Positions 1-10,766 of a DNA stretch of 64,000 bases are shown in pieces; position 1 is the stretch's first letter; each line of letters opens with the position of its first letter. Under the pieces are notes generated by a model, which was not told the DNA's origin, did no database searches, and saw only the letters and a program-made list of their open reading frames with translations. The position numbers were made by a program, and so were the translations under genes. Source of the DNA: Granulicella cerasi (GTDB lineage Bacteria; Acidobacteriota; Terriglobia; Terriglobales; Acidobacteriaceae). Where the stretch lies: contig NZ_JAGSYD010000001.1 of the NCBI RefSeq assembly GCF_025685575.1, forward strand, positions 871,852 through 935,851. The letters run 5' to 3'.

Positions 1-71
1 GCAAGAACCCTGCGCTTGGCGGTAAGACGTACACGCTGGCCGGCGGCGGAACACTCAAGTCTGCGAGCTAG
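1..71 (+). CDS. C-terminal end of an unidentified protein (partial)
   Basis: An open frame enters from the left edge and stops with TAG at 69-71, giving a 22-residue tail (reading from base 3) rich in Gly, Thr and Lys that ends in Lys-Ser-Ala-Ser. A terminator-like hairpin follows at 100-122, which fits a real gene end. The fragment is too short to assign a family. It could also be chance read-through at the window edge. Confidence 0.5.
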   Translation, partial: KNPALGGKTYTLAGGGTLKSAS

Positions 72-99
72 GACGGCAAAGCGGAAAACGCGCGTCCGT

Positions 100-122
100 G
101 GCTTCCACAACAGGTGGAAGCC
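100..122 (+). terminator. Hairpin terminator after the left-edge gene
   Basis: The arms GGCTTCCAC (100-108) and GTGGAAGCC (114-122) pair perfectly around a five-base loop. A CCTTTTC stretch lies about 6 bases further on. It separates the partial upstream gene from gyrB. Confidence 0.55.
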
Positions 123-190
123 TTCGCCTTTTCTGCGATTTGCAGCGGCCGATTTCCGTACTCCCTGCGTGGTACACTGGAAGAGCTAAA

Positions 191-233
191 TAACGCCTCA
201 ATCGCCAATATTTTCAAGGGTTTTTGAGGCGTT
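191..233 (+). promoter_or_regulatory. Inverted repeat in the gyrB leader
   Basis: AACGCCTCAA (192-201) is repeated inverted as TTGAGGCGTT (224-233) around an AT-rich 22-base loop, ending 24 bases before the gyrB ATG. It could be a leader hairpin or a factor site. Nothing in the sequence decides which. Confidence 0.35.
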
Positions 234-257
234 TGCGCCGGCCTTACCGCCCGCTGA

Positions 258-2927
<2,670 letters not shown>

Positions 2928-2945
2928 CGCACCACGAACGTCACT

Positions 2946-2976
2946 GACAACGGCCGCATATCGTGCGGCCGTTGTC
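2946..2976 (+). terminator. gyrB terminator-like hairpin
   Basis: A 13-base-pair perfect stem (2946-2958 with 2964-2976, loop TATCG) starts 19 bases after the gyrB stop. It is followed by CTGTTTG, a weak T-tract. Confidence 0.65.
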
Positions 2977-3030
2977 CTGTTTGCGACCAGAAAAGACAGC
3001 TTATGGGGCGAGGCTGTCGTCTAATGAACT

Positions 3031-5163
3031 ATGGTCTTTTTGCGAGCCAAAGGCTCCTCTGCATCGCTGGTCGTCTCTGCCTCTCTTGCGCTTGCGCTCA
3101 CCTGCGCGCCGCTGCTCCGCGCGCAGCAAACAACGGCCGCCGCGCCTCCTGCCAGCGGCAGCACCGCTGCCACAGGGACCACAGCGGCCGCACCGAGCAC
3201 TGGATCTACGGCCGCTACCGGGAGTACAGCCGCTGCGAGCGCTCCTCACGCGGACGCGCCTGCGACCACGTCGCACACCACTTCGTCGAGCCAGCAACAG
3301 ATCGCAAAGCTGCCGCCGCTGACGAACACCGGAATCGACGTAAAGACGCAGAGCGATCGCATCCGCGACCATCTCGGCGTCGTGTTGCGCTTCTATCGCA
3401 ACAGCACCACGAGCGTGCAGAAGACCGGTGAGTCCAGCGACATTCTCTACCAGGACCAGGCGCGCGCCGAGGCCACGAACATTGCGCAGCTCGCTTTCCA
3501 GGCTGCGCGTAACGCGGCTGCGCTGCTCTCGCACATTAGCGGCAGCGATGCGCCTGCGGACGCCGCGCCCACGAATCCGAACGACACGCTCGCACGCCTG
3601 AACGCCGCGAAGACGAGCAATCAGCAGCGGCTCACGACGCTGCAGCAGCAGAAGCAGAGCATCGTCGCTCAGCTTGCTACGGCAAACGCGAAGACGCGTC
3701 CGCAACTGCTGCAGCAGCAGGAGCAGATCGACGGGGGCCTCGAACTCGCGCAGGCGACCAACGACGCGCTCAACCGCATCACGCGCTTCTCCAGCAACCA
3801 GAACGCGCACACCGGCCTTCTCGGCGACATCGATCATCTTGAGGCATCCGCGCCTGAGCTGGCAACGGCTTCCTCGACCAAGGCAAACGCCGAAGCCCCG
3901 CTGGGCAGCCTTGCCGACGCGCAGCAAGCGGGCCTCGTCACACAGGCAGGGGCGCTGTTCGATCTACTTTCTACGCGCCGCAGCATCGATCAGCAGATCG
4001 CCATCATCGATCAGCTTCGTCAGCAGGTAGACGCTCTGCGCAGCCCGTTCATCAAGGTGCTGCGCACCACCATGAGCCAGGGTGAAACACTCACGCAGCA
4101 GACGATCAATCTCTCCGCGACTCCGACCAGCGATGTGCAGGACCGCACGAACACGCGTAAGCAGTTCGATCAGCTCACCACCACCTTCCGCGTGATGTCC
4201 GACGCGACCTTCCCGCTTTCGCAGGAGTCGCTGGTGCTGGACAGCGCACGCGGCACGTTGAGCGGTTGGCGCGTTGCCGTGGACACGGAGTATCGCAGCA
4301 TCCTGCGCTCGTTGCTCATCCGTGTCGGCAGCATCGCGCTGGCGCTCGGCCTGCTCGCGCTCGTCGGCCATTTCTGGAGCCGCGCAACGATCCGCTACGT
4401 TAGCGATCTGCGCCGTCGTCGGCAACTACTCGTCGTGCGTCGCATGGTCATCGGCTTCGCCAGCGGCATTGTGTTGCTCTTCGGCTTCGTCACGCAGTTC
4501 AACTCGCTGGCGACCTTCGCGGGCTTCATCTCGGCGGGCATCGCGGTCGGTCTGCAGACGATTCTGCTGTCGGTGGCGGCGTACTTCTTCATCATCGGTC
4601 GCTACGGTGTGCGCGTGGGCGATCGCATCACCGTCGCTGGCGTTACGGGCACGGTCATCGAGGTGGGCATCGCGCGCTTCTACATGATGGAGCTCGTCGG
4701 CACCGGTACCGAGCTGCATTCGACCGGTCGCGTTGCGGTCTTTGCGAACTCGGTGCTCTTCCAGACCGGCACGCCGCTCTACAAGCAGCTCCCCGGCACC
4801 GAGTACGCCTGGCATGAGCTGACGGCGAAGCTGAAGCCCGAGGCCGACACCGATGCGGTGCTCAAGCAGCTATGCAGTATCGTGGAGCGCATCTACTCGA
4901 GCTATCAGCCGATCATTGACCGCCAGCAGAAGCAGATCGAAGCCTGGGCGGGCACGGCGATCGACCCGCCGCGCATCGACTCGCACCTGCGCCTGATGGA
5001 CGATGGCCTGCAGGTGGCGGTGCTTTTCCCGGTACAGATCGCCGACGCTGCTGAAGCGGACGCGGCGATCGCCAAGGCCGTGATGCAGGAGTGGAAGCAG
5101 GAAGGCGTGTTGCGCGATGGGCTTGCGGCGACGCCGGTCATCAAGGCCGCAGTCAAGAGCTAA
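3031..5163 (+). CDS. MscS-type mechanosensitive channel with long periplasmic domain
   Basis: This predicted inner-membrane channel releases solutes on hypo-osmotic shock. An N-terminal signal peptide (about residues 1-31, cleaved after a Leu-Arg-Ala-Gln region) leads into an Ala/Thr/Ser-rich stretch and a Gln-rich, probably coiled-coil periplasmic region (about 100-400). Hydrophobic helices follow at about 428-452, 472-492 and 495-530. The last pair carries the Gly/Ala-rich pore helix, running into an MscS beta domain with the sequence VRVGDRITVAGVTGTVIEVG. At 710 residues it is much longer than E. coli MscS (286) and belongs with the large periplasmic-domain members such as MscK or YnaI relatives. 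It stands alone downstream of the gyrB terminator. Confidence 0.85.
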   Translation: MVFLRAKGSSASLVVSASLALALTCAPLLRAQQTTAAAPPASGSTAATGTTAAAPSTGSTAATGSTAAASAPHADAPATTSHTTSSSQQQIAKLPPLTNTGIDVKTQSDRIRDHLGVVLRFYRNSTTSVQKTGESSDILYQDQARAEATNIAQLAFQAARNAAALLSHISGSDAPADAAPTNPNDTLARLNAAKTSNQQRLTTLQQQKQSIVAQLATANAKTRPQLLQQQEQIDGGLELAQATNDALNRITRFSSNQNAHTGLLGDIDHLEASAPELATASSTKANAEAPLGSLADAQQAGLVTQAGALFDLLSTRRSIDQQIAIIDQLRQQVDALRSPFIKVLRTTMSQGETLTQQTINLSATPTSDVQDRTNTRKQFDQLTTTFRVMSDATFPLSQESLVLDSARGTLSGWRVAVDTEYRSILRSLLIRVGSIALALGLLALVGHFWSRATIRYVSDLRRRRQLLVVRRMVIGFASGIVLLFGFVTQFNSLATFAGFISAGIAVGLQTILLSVAAYFFIIGRYGVRVGDRITVAGVTGTVIEVGIARFYMMELVGTGTELHSTGRVAVFANSVLFQTGTPLYKQLPGTEYAWHELTAKLKPEADTDAVLKQLCSIVERIYSSYQPIIDRQQKQIEAWAGTAIDPPRIDSHLRLMDDGLQVAVLFPVQIADAAEADAAIAKAVMQEWKQEGVLRDGLAATPVIKAAVKS

Positions 5164-5330
5164 TCGCGAAGAGCTAATCGCAGTCTTCACGCCCAAAAAG
5201 CAAGGCCCGCCGGAGGCAGCGGGCAAAGGAAAGCGAGCAGAAAAAAGCGGGGAGGAGCGCCCATACTGTCCTCAGGAGACGCACCCTCGCTCACTCCCCA
5301 CCCCATAAGACGGGAGGGTTCAGACCGGGT

Positions 5331-5345
5331 TTACACGAGGTGTAA
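5331..5345. promoter_or_regulatory. Palindrome TTACAC-GAG-GTGTAA upstream of the metal-response cassette
   Basis: A perfect six-base inverted repeat with a 3-base centre lies 70 bases before the Cys-rich peptide gene, in the 252-base gap after the MscS gene. It is the best operator candidate for the cassette. It resembles TACA/TGTA copper-repressor half sites, but the spacing is wider than the usual two bases, so no regulator is assigned. Confidence 0.4.
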
Positions 5346-5384
5346 TGTTTTTTCAGGGGCTGCGTTTTTCTGGATGAGAGCGGG

Positions 5385-5406
5385 CTTTCGCGCCGCTCCG
5401 CGAAAG
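5385..5406 (+). promoter_or_regulatory. Hairpin overlapping the ribosome binding site of the Cys-rich peptide
   Basis: CTTTCGCG (5385-5392) pairs with CGCGAAAG (5399-5406) around the loop CCGCTC. The 3' arm contains most of the AAAGG Shine-Dalgarno sequence (5403-5407), which lies 8 bases before the ATG at 5416. Folding would therefore hide the ribosome site. That it is a regulatory switch is inference. Confidence 0.45.
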
Positions 5407-5415
5407 GAAACTGCC

Positions 5416-5493
5416 ATGAAGAATACTTGCACTTGCGAAGATTGCACCTGCGTCGTCTGCCACTGCACTGCGTGTTCCTGCCCGTCCTGCTAA
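5416..5493 (+). CDS. 25-residue metallothionein-like peptide with (CxCxx)4C pattern
   Basis: ATG 5416 to TAA 5491-5493 encodes 25 residues, of which nine are cysteine, at positions 5, 7, 10, 12, 15, 17, 20, 22 and 25. This is a perfect five-residue period, CxC followed by two spacer residues, repeated four times and closed by a final Cys. A His sits at position 16. AAAGG lies 8 bases upstream. The pattern would give closely spaced thiols suited to binding soft metals such as Cu(I), Zn or Cd, as metallothioneins do. Only 21 bases separate it from the sigma-factor gene, so the two are probably co-transcribed. It could instead be a leader peptide whose translation senses metal or cysteine. I know no named family for it. 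Confidence 0.75.
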   Translation: MKNTCTCEDCTCVVCHCTACSCPSC

Positions 5494-5514
5494 CCCCGAA
5501 CGAGGTCGCTGCCG

Positions 5515-6078
5515 ATGTCTGAAACCGCGCTCAACACGTTGCTCCGAAGCCGCGAGAGGTTCCTCGCCTTCGTCAGCCGCCGTGTGCGCAGCCGCGACCT
5601 CGCCGAGGACATTCTGCAAGCCGCTTATATGCGCGCGCTGGAGAAAGCTCCGCAAGATGCCGACGAGGACGGGCTGCATGCGTGGTTCTTCAGCGTCCTG
5701 CGCCACGCGGTCATCGATAGCTTCCGCCGCAGTACCAGCGAGGCGGCGGCGATGGACCGCTGGGCCTTTGAGCTGGGCCCCGAGGAGCCTGCTGCAGTTG
5801 ATCCGTTCGCGCCGAAGTTCCTCTGCGGCTGCATTCAGCGGGTGCTGCCGACGATGCGCCCGGCCTATGCGGAGATTTTGCGGGAAGTGGACCTGAACGA
5901 GCGCCCGTTGAACGAGTACGCGAACGCCCACAACCTCACGCCGAACAACGCTGCCGTTCGCGCACACCGAGCGCGCACCGCGCTGCGCAAAGAACTCGAA
6001 CGCGTCTGCGGCTCGTGCTCCACGCAGGCTTGCCTGGAGTGCTTCTGCAAGCTGGAAGACGAGTCCGCGCTGGCGTAA
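5515..6078 (+). CDS. ECF sigma factor with Cys-rich C-terminal domain (CorE-like)
   Basis: This 187-residue group-4 sigma factor has region 2 in residues 10-75 (RDLAEDILQAAYMRALEK, then HAWFFSVLRHAVIDSFRR) and region 4 in about 108-162, ending in a helix-turn-helix with the NNAAVRAHRARTALRKEL recognition helix. Two features match the CorE family (ECF44), which is directly metal-controlled: a CxC in the linker (C104, C106), and a C-terminal cluster at C165, C168, C173, C176 and C178. No anti-sigma gene is adjacent, as expected for a sigma factor that senses metal itself. The flanking Cys-rich peptide and Met-rich exported protein support copper or another soft metal as the signal. Which metal is inference. 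Confidence 0.85.
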   Translation: MSETALNTLLRSRERFLAFVSRRVRSRDLAEDILQAAYMRALEKAPQDADEDGLHAWFFSVLRHAVIDSFRRSTSEAAAMDRWAFELGPEEPAAVDPFAPKFLCGCIQRVLPTMRPAYAEILREVDLNERPLNEYANAHNLTPNNAAVRAHRARTALRKELERVCGSCSTQACLECFCKLEDESALA

Positions 6079-6096
6079 CAGATTGAAAGATTGCTG

Positions 6097-7566
6097 ATGA
6101 TTTTGAAGAAGAAGATCGCCGCGATGCTTGCGCTTCCTGCGCTCGTGGCTGCTGCCCAAACGCCGAACGCGCCTCAGGTGATGACCGCCACGACGCTCCG
6201 TGAGGCCATTCTGCAACACGGCTCCTCCGGCACTTCGATCGAGCCTGCATCCACGCCCGTGCCCATGTGGATGGGCATGAAGTCCGGCTGGACGCTGATG
6301 CTGCACGCCAACGCGTTTGCCGCGAACGAGCAGCAGCAGGCCGCGAGCGAACGTGGCCGCGATGCGTGGTTCTCCACCAACTGGATCATGCCGATGGCGC
6401 AGCGACAGCTTGGCCCGGGCGAACTCACGCTGCGCGCGATGTTCTCCGCCGAACCCGGCACGATGCAGCAGCGCAACTATCCACTACTCTTCCAGCAGGG
6501 CGAAACGGCTTACGGCGCGCCGATCGTGGACGGCCAGCACCCGCATGACTTCTTCATGGAGGTCGCCGCGCTTTACGACGTGAAGCTCGGCAAGAACGCG
6601 CTGCTCAGCTTCTACGCCGCGCCGATCGGCGACCCGGCGATTGGCCCGACGGCGTATCCGCATCGCCAGTCGGCGAGCGAAGACCCCGTCGCTGCGCTGG
6701 GGCATCATCAGGAAGACTCGACGCACATCGCCTTCAACGTCTTCACCGGCGGCCTGACGTACAAGTGGGCGCGCGCTGAGGTCTCGGGCTTCCACGGTGG
6801 AGAGCCGAGCGAAGCCCATTGGCACTTCCAGCCCTCGCCCAACGGTCACGCGGTGGATTCGTGGGCGACGCGCCTCACCGTTTCGCCGAACGCGGACTGG
6901 AGCGGCCAATACTCTTACGCGCACGTTGCCTCGCCGGAGGCGCTCTACCCGCACGAAGACCAGCAGCGCCAGACAGCCAGCGTGATGTATCACCACACCT
7001 TCAAATCCGAAGCCGCGCCCGCGAAGCACGACGACGCGATGGCGGGCATGGACATGAGCGGCGACATGGCGGGTATGGATATGTCTGGCATGGACCATTC
7101 GCAGATGAACCATGCTGCGGCCACTTCCGCCGCGCCGCCGATGAAGATGCCGTCGATGTCGATGCACATGGCGGCGCAGCCGGTGAACGATCTCTCCATC
7201 ACCGCGCTCTGGGGCCGCACGAAGTCGCTCGACGCGGACGCGAGCAAGCAGAACAGTTATCTGCTCGAAGCGCTGTATCGCTTCAAGGGCAAGAACTACG
7301 TGTGGACGCGCATGGAGAACGCGGGCCGTTCGAGCGAACTGCTGCTCACTCCCGGCACGTCGCTGCCTACTGGCTTCCACGAAGATCCTGTCGGCCATGT
7401 CGCGGCGTTTACTTTTGGCTATGACCGCGACTTTGCGGTGGGCCGTCATCTGCTTGCCGCACCCGGCGCTCAGGTCACGCTCTATCGCTCGCCCGCACTG
7501 CTCGCGAAGGCTTACGGCGACACCCCGACAGGGGAGGTTTTCTTCGTGCGGTTTCGTCTGCGATAA
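6097..7566 (+). CDS. Exported protein with Met/His-rich metal-binding loop, probable outer-membrane barrel
   Basis: This is a 489-residue secreted protein. ATG 6097 is preferred over the upstream TTG at 6091 because GAAAG lies 7 bases before it and the signal peptide (Lys-Lys-Lys, hydrophobic core, Ala-Ala-Ala-Gln) then begins properly. The body has many short aromatic-alternating strands and ends in FVRFRLR, consistent with an outer-membrane beta barrel. Residues about 313-363 form a loop of repeated GMDMSG, MDHSQMNH and MKMPSMSMHM units, the methionine/histidine pattern of periplasmic copper-binding proteins such as CopA, CopB and PcoA. It lies 18 bases after the sigma-factor stop, so it is probably in the same operon. 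A role in copper efflux or sequestration at the envelope is likely but not proven. Confidence 0.65.
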   Translation: MILKKKIAAMLALPALVAAAQTPNAPQVMTATTLREAILQHGSSGTSIEPASTPVPMWMGMKSGWTLMLHANAFAANEQQQAASERGRDAWFSTNWIMPMAQRQLGPGELTLRAMFSAEPGTMQQRNYPLLFQQGETAYGAPIVDGQHPHDFFMEVAALYDVKLGKNALLSFYAAPIGDPAIGPTAYPHRQSASEDPVAALGHHQEDSTHIAFNVFTGGLTYKWARAEVSGFHGGEPSEAHWHFQPSPNGHAVDSWATRLTVSPNADWSGQYSYAHVASPEALYPHEDQQRQTASVMYHHTFKSEAAPAKHDDAMAGMDMSGDMAGMDMSGMDHSQMNHAAATSAAPPMKMPSMSMHMAAQPVNDLSITALWGRTKSLDADASKQNSYLLEALYRFKGKNYVWTRMENAGRSSELLLTPGTSLPTGFHEDPVGHVAAFTFGYDRDFAVGRHLLAAPGAQVTLYRSPALLAKAYGDTPTGEVFFVRFRLR

Positions 7567-7576
7567 ACAAAAAAAT

Positions 7577-7599
7577 GCGGGAGCCTTTTGGGCCCCCGC
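7577..7599 (-). terminator. Terminator between convergent genes
   Basis: GCGGGaGCC (7577-7585) pairs with GGCcCCCGC (7591-7599), with one mismatch. On the minus strand the stem is followed by ATTTTTTTG. It ends the minus-strand transcript of the gene stopping at 7619, close to the plus-strand stop at 7566. Confidence 0.6.
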
Positions 7600-7618
7600 T
7601 CCTGAAAATCGAAGCGCG

Positions 7619-8497
7619 TTATTCGCTGCTCAAGACCATGCCGCCGCCTTTGTCGAGCGTAGCGATGAGGTTTGGCGCCTGGCAGTTCTGAACGTAGTTG
7701 AACGCGTACTGGTGCTGCATCGGCACCTTGTAGGGCGGGTCGGCCACATGCAGCAGAAGGAGATGCTCACCGGGCTTCAGCATCAGCGTGGCGATGCCGT
7801 CGGTAATCTTGAAGCTTTCTTCCGAGCCGTCGATAAGCAGGTCATAGCTCTTGGACACGCGGTCCGTGCGCGGAAACTTCACGCGGAAGGTGCCATTGCA
7901 CGCAGGCTGCGCCACCGGTTGCGCGGCGGCCATCGATGAGCGTGCCGCCGTCATGAGCGAGTTGCCTGTCGCGGCATCAAGCACCTGCGCGGCGAGCTTC
8001 TGTGCAGCTTTGCCGATAGGCTGCTTCACGAACGCGCGGCTGCCGGTCGCTCCGCCCCAGTGCGAGTGGTACGTTTCGACGACGAGTTCCTCCGGCTTGA
8101 TCTTTTCGCGGAAGGTGCCGAGCGGCGTGGCCGATCCCGTTGCAGATTGCACGAGCGAAGCGGTCACCACGAGGAAGCCGTCCTTGAACTTGCCCTTCGG
8201 AAACTCCACCTGGTTGAGCTGCGTGACGAGCACGAGCGCAGTGTTGCTGCCTTGTCCGTAGCCCTGGATCAAGTCGTTGTCGCTCGGCAGATAGACGCCG
8301 CCGGGGTTGAGCAGCGTTGTCGCCACGCCGCGCGACTCGAGCTGCTGCAGCAGGATCAACGTGGTGCCCTCGGTGAACTCCTGTCCGATGCTTTCAAGCG
8401 AGTTGTCGTAGACCGGCATCACGCCGACGGTCTGCGCGGGAAGCGCAGCCGCCAGCATGAGCAGGCCGAGGAAGGATGCCAGCAGCCGCACCCGCAT
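7619..8497 (-). CDS. Exported protein of unknown function paired with an M48 protease
   Basis: This 292-residue protein has a clear signal peptide (LLASFLGLLMLAAALPAQ). I do not recognise the family. A central part resembles beta-rich domains (DLLIDGSEESFKITDGIATLMLKPGEHLLLL), with two Cys-containing segments at about 210 and 275. Its ATG is one base away from the stop of the upstream M48 protease gene, so the two are translationally coupled and likely act together in the periplasm or outer envelope. Confidence 0.6.
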   Translation of the reverse strand: MRVRLLASFLGLLMLAAALPAQTVGVMPVYDNSLESIGQEFTEGTTLILLQQLESRGVATTLLNPGGVYLPSDNDLIQGYGQGSNTALVLVTQLNQVEFPKGKFKDGFLVVTASLVQSATGSATPLGTFREKIKPEELVVETYHSHWGGATGSRAFVKQPIGKAAQKLAAQVLDAATGNSLMTAARSSMAAAQPVAQPACNGTFRVKFPRTDRVSKSYDLLIDGSEESFKITDGIATLMLKPGEHLLLLHVADPPYKVPMQHQYAFNYVQNCQAPNLIATLDKGGGMVLSSE

Positions 8498-8498
8498 C

Positions 8499-10130
8499 CT
8501 AGTGCTTCGCCGCCGAGGTGCGCTTCACCGCAGGCTTCGTCGCCGGAGCATCGGCCACCGCCGGCACCATGCGGACCGACGATCCCGTCGCGTCCATCGT
8601 CATCTTCACCAGCGTCGGCGCGTCGGGAATCGCTGTGCCCGTTGCTGAAGTCTGGATCGCCACGGCGCCCGTTGCGCGCGTGGAGATGGAGGACGACGGC
8701 GGCAGGAAGAAGCTCGTATCGCCGCTCTGCGTCAGGTAGTCGTAAATCACGAGTACGTCCGCCGGCAGCGCGCCTGCGTGGTCGCGCTGATAGAGCGCCA
8801 CGTAGCTCTTCAGGTTGTCGGCGATCTTCGCGTCGCTGTCGCCGGTCTTGTCCGAAGACATCATGAGCACAGCCGCATCGAGGAAAGGCTCCGGATAGGC
8901 GCCGCGCTTCTCGTCGTACTTGATGGCGAGCAGCGTGTGGCTCATGGCCTCGCGACGGTCCTCGGGAGTCTGTGCGGTGAGCGCAAGCAGCCGGCCGAGC
9001 GCACCTTGCGCGCGCGAGTCATCCGAGCGCAGCGCGACCGCGTCCATCAGGTTGTCCTTGGCCATCGCGAAGAGATCGTAGTCCAGGCTGGCGATGCCGT
9101 TGTCGCGCTTCAGATCGGCCATCAGCAGTGCGAATTGCGGTGTCGAACCCTTCAAGCCGCCGGAACGCAGACGCTCTTCGATGACACCCTTGTACTCCCC
9201 GCCGATCGCGCCCTGCATGTAGCTGATGCGCTCCTTCACGCGCTTCGAGTTCCCCATGAAGCCGAGGCCGATGCGTGCGTCCGTAGTTGTCTGATGGTCG
9301 AGGCGAGCGAGCAGCTTCGGCACTTCGCGCGCGTCGTACTGCTGGTCGAGCATGTACTTGAGGCCGAGCTGATCGGCCTCGTTCTCCTCCACCGTGTTCC
9401 ACTCGGTGGGTTCGAACTTGTTGCGGAAGATGAAGTTCGATGCGATGAGGCCGCCCGTTGCGCCGAGCGCTGCACCGGCCAACGCGCCACCCGCGCCGTT
9501 CAGGCTCGCGCCCATCGCTGCACCGGCGACGGCGGTCACCGCGGTGAAGAGCGCCTTCTTCTTATTGACGTCCGCTTCCTTCTCTTCGCCGAGCTTCTGC
9601 TCGAGCACCGAGTTGCGGACGCGTTCGTATTCGTGCCCCTTCTCGATGTGGGCGATCTCGTGCGCGAGTACGTAGCTCAACTGAGCTTCGTTATCGAGCA
9701 ATGAGACGAGGCCGCTCGAAACGTAGATCGTGCCCGTAGAAATCGACTCCGCGCGCGGAACCGGATCGAGCAGAATGCGGAAGGCGTAGAGGTTGTTCGA
9801 ACCCTTCGGCACGAGGCGCTGGCCGATGACCGTGACGTACTGCGAGAGCGCCGGGTTGTCGTAGAGTTCGCCGTACTTGCTGCGATAGTCGGCGAAGACC
9901 GACGGTGCAAGGCGTGCCATCTCAATCGACTTGTTGACGTTGTAGGCGTACTGCATGTCGTTGCGCTGAATCTCGGACCAGCGCTTCGCGATCGTCGCCT
10001 GCACTTCGGGGCGCTGGGCGATTTCGCCAAGCTTCTTTTTGTCTTTCTCGCTGTAGTTGTTCTGCGCTACGGAGGTCAGGGCCATGCTGCTGAGCAGGCT
10101 GAACGTGATCGCACGACGAAGGATTGCCAT
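8499..10130 (-). CDS. M48 family zinc metalloprotease
   Basis: This 543-residue exported peptidase has a signal peptide (AITFSLLSSMALTSVAQ). The zinc motif HEIAH is near residue 156, in the context LSYVLAHEIAHIEKGHE, and the third-ligand segment ENEADQLGLKYM lies further on, as in BepA/LoiP-type M48 proteases that control outer-membrane protein quality. Between them is a Gly/Ala-rich segment (about 195-230) able to form a membrane hairpin or glycine zipper. I chose ATG 10130 because GGAG precedes it by 9 bases and the signal peptide starts there. An open frame extends to 10265 but its first 45 codons look spurious. It is coupled to the downstream exported protein. Confidence 0.85.
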   Translation of the reverse strand: MAILRRAITFSLLSSMALTSVAQNNYSEKDKKKLGEIAQRPEVQATIAKRWSEIQRNDMQYAYNVNKSIEMARLAPSVFADYRSKYGELYDNPALSQYVTVIGQRLVPKGSNNLYAFRILLDPVPRAESISTGTIYVSSGLVSLLDNEAQLSYVLAHEIAHIEKGHEYERVRNSVLEQKLGEEKEADVNKKKALFTAVTAVAGAAMGASLNGAGGALAGAALGATGGLIASNFIFRNKFEPTEWNTVEENEADQLGLKYMLDQQYDAREVPKLLARLDHQTTTDARIGLGFMGNSKRVKERISYMQGAIGGEYKGVIEERLRSGGLKGSTPQFALLMADLKRDNGIASLDYDLFAMAKDNLMDAVALRSDDSRAQGALGRLLALTAQTPEDRREAMSHTLLAIKYDEKRGAYPEPFLDAAVLMMSSDKTGDSDAKIADNLKSYVALYQRDHAGALPADVLVIYDYLTQSGDTSFFLPPSSSISTRATGAVAIQTSATGTAIPDAPTLVKMTMDATGSSVRMVPAVADAPATKPAVKRTSAAKH

Positions 10131-10309
10131 GGGGTGACTCCACGAAGGAAATGATGGCTCGCGCCAAATCGCTGAAACTAAGGGTGTCCCAAGGAGAGCG
10201 CGACAGGTTTTGTGAGTCAACAGCAAAGCGGCGCTCGCAGCGCGCCTGCGGAAGATTGCTCCCAAATGGGAGCGGCCGCAACGGGGCTGCGAGCCATTAC
10301 AGTCGTTGT

Positions 10310-10744
10310 ATGTTTCCAGCGTTTCGACTTCGCACGGCGGCGGTGGCCGCTGCTATCGCGTGCTCTTCGTTCAGCTACGCGTCCCCGGCCTCGAGCTTTG
10401 ATGTGGCTCTTTCGGCAGCGGGGCAGACGGCCCGGCCGGGCGGAACGATCACGTTGCCGCAACGCGAGCTGTATGACTTTATGCTGGACGTCGCGCCGAA
10501 GGTCGGCCATGTACGCTACGGCAGCCTGCGTGTGAAGCTGCTTCCCGCAGGCGCGGAGAGCGAAGAATCACTGGCCACGTTTACGACACTGACGGGCGTT
10601 GGTGAAGGCTTCCACTGCGCTGTGCACCTGAAGCCGCAGGCCTATGTGGCGCTGAAGCCGGGTGTGAATCGTATCGCGCTGGAGTGGTCGGACACCTGGA
10701 ATAATGACCACCGCGAAGAGTTCACGGTGGTCTTGAAAGGATGA
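10310..10744 (+). CDS. Small secreted protein of unknown function
   Basis: This 144-residue protein starts at ATG 10310, giving a signal peptide (FRLRTAAVAAAIACSSFSYASPA). The open frame runs further upstream but that part is Arg/Ser-rich and unlikely. The mature part is about 120 residues of beta-rich sequence with a single Cys near position 103. I do not recognise a family. It is divergent from the M48 protease gene across about 180 bases. Confidence 0.55.
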   Translation: MFPAFRLRTAAVAAAIACSSFSYASPASSFDVALSAAGQTARPGGTITLPQRELYDFMLDVAPKVGHVRYGSLRVKLLPAGAESEESLATFTTLTGVGEGFHCAVHLKPQAYVALKPGVNRIALEWSDTWNNDHREEFTVVLKG

Positions 10745-10766
10745 AACGCAGGAGCGCGCGAACGGC

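Noticed and set aside
5205..5224. GCCCGC/GCGGGC hairpin after the MscS gene as a terminator
   Set aside because: Only six base pairs and no T-run on the plus strand. A T-rich stretch exists on the minus strand, but no minus-strand gene ends there.
5331..5345. Reading the palindrome as a classic CopY copper box
   Set aside because: The classic box is TACA-N2-TGTA. Here five bases separate the TACA and TGTA halves, and no CopY-like gene is present. I kept it only as an unassigned operator candidate.
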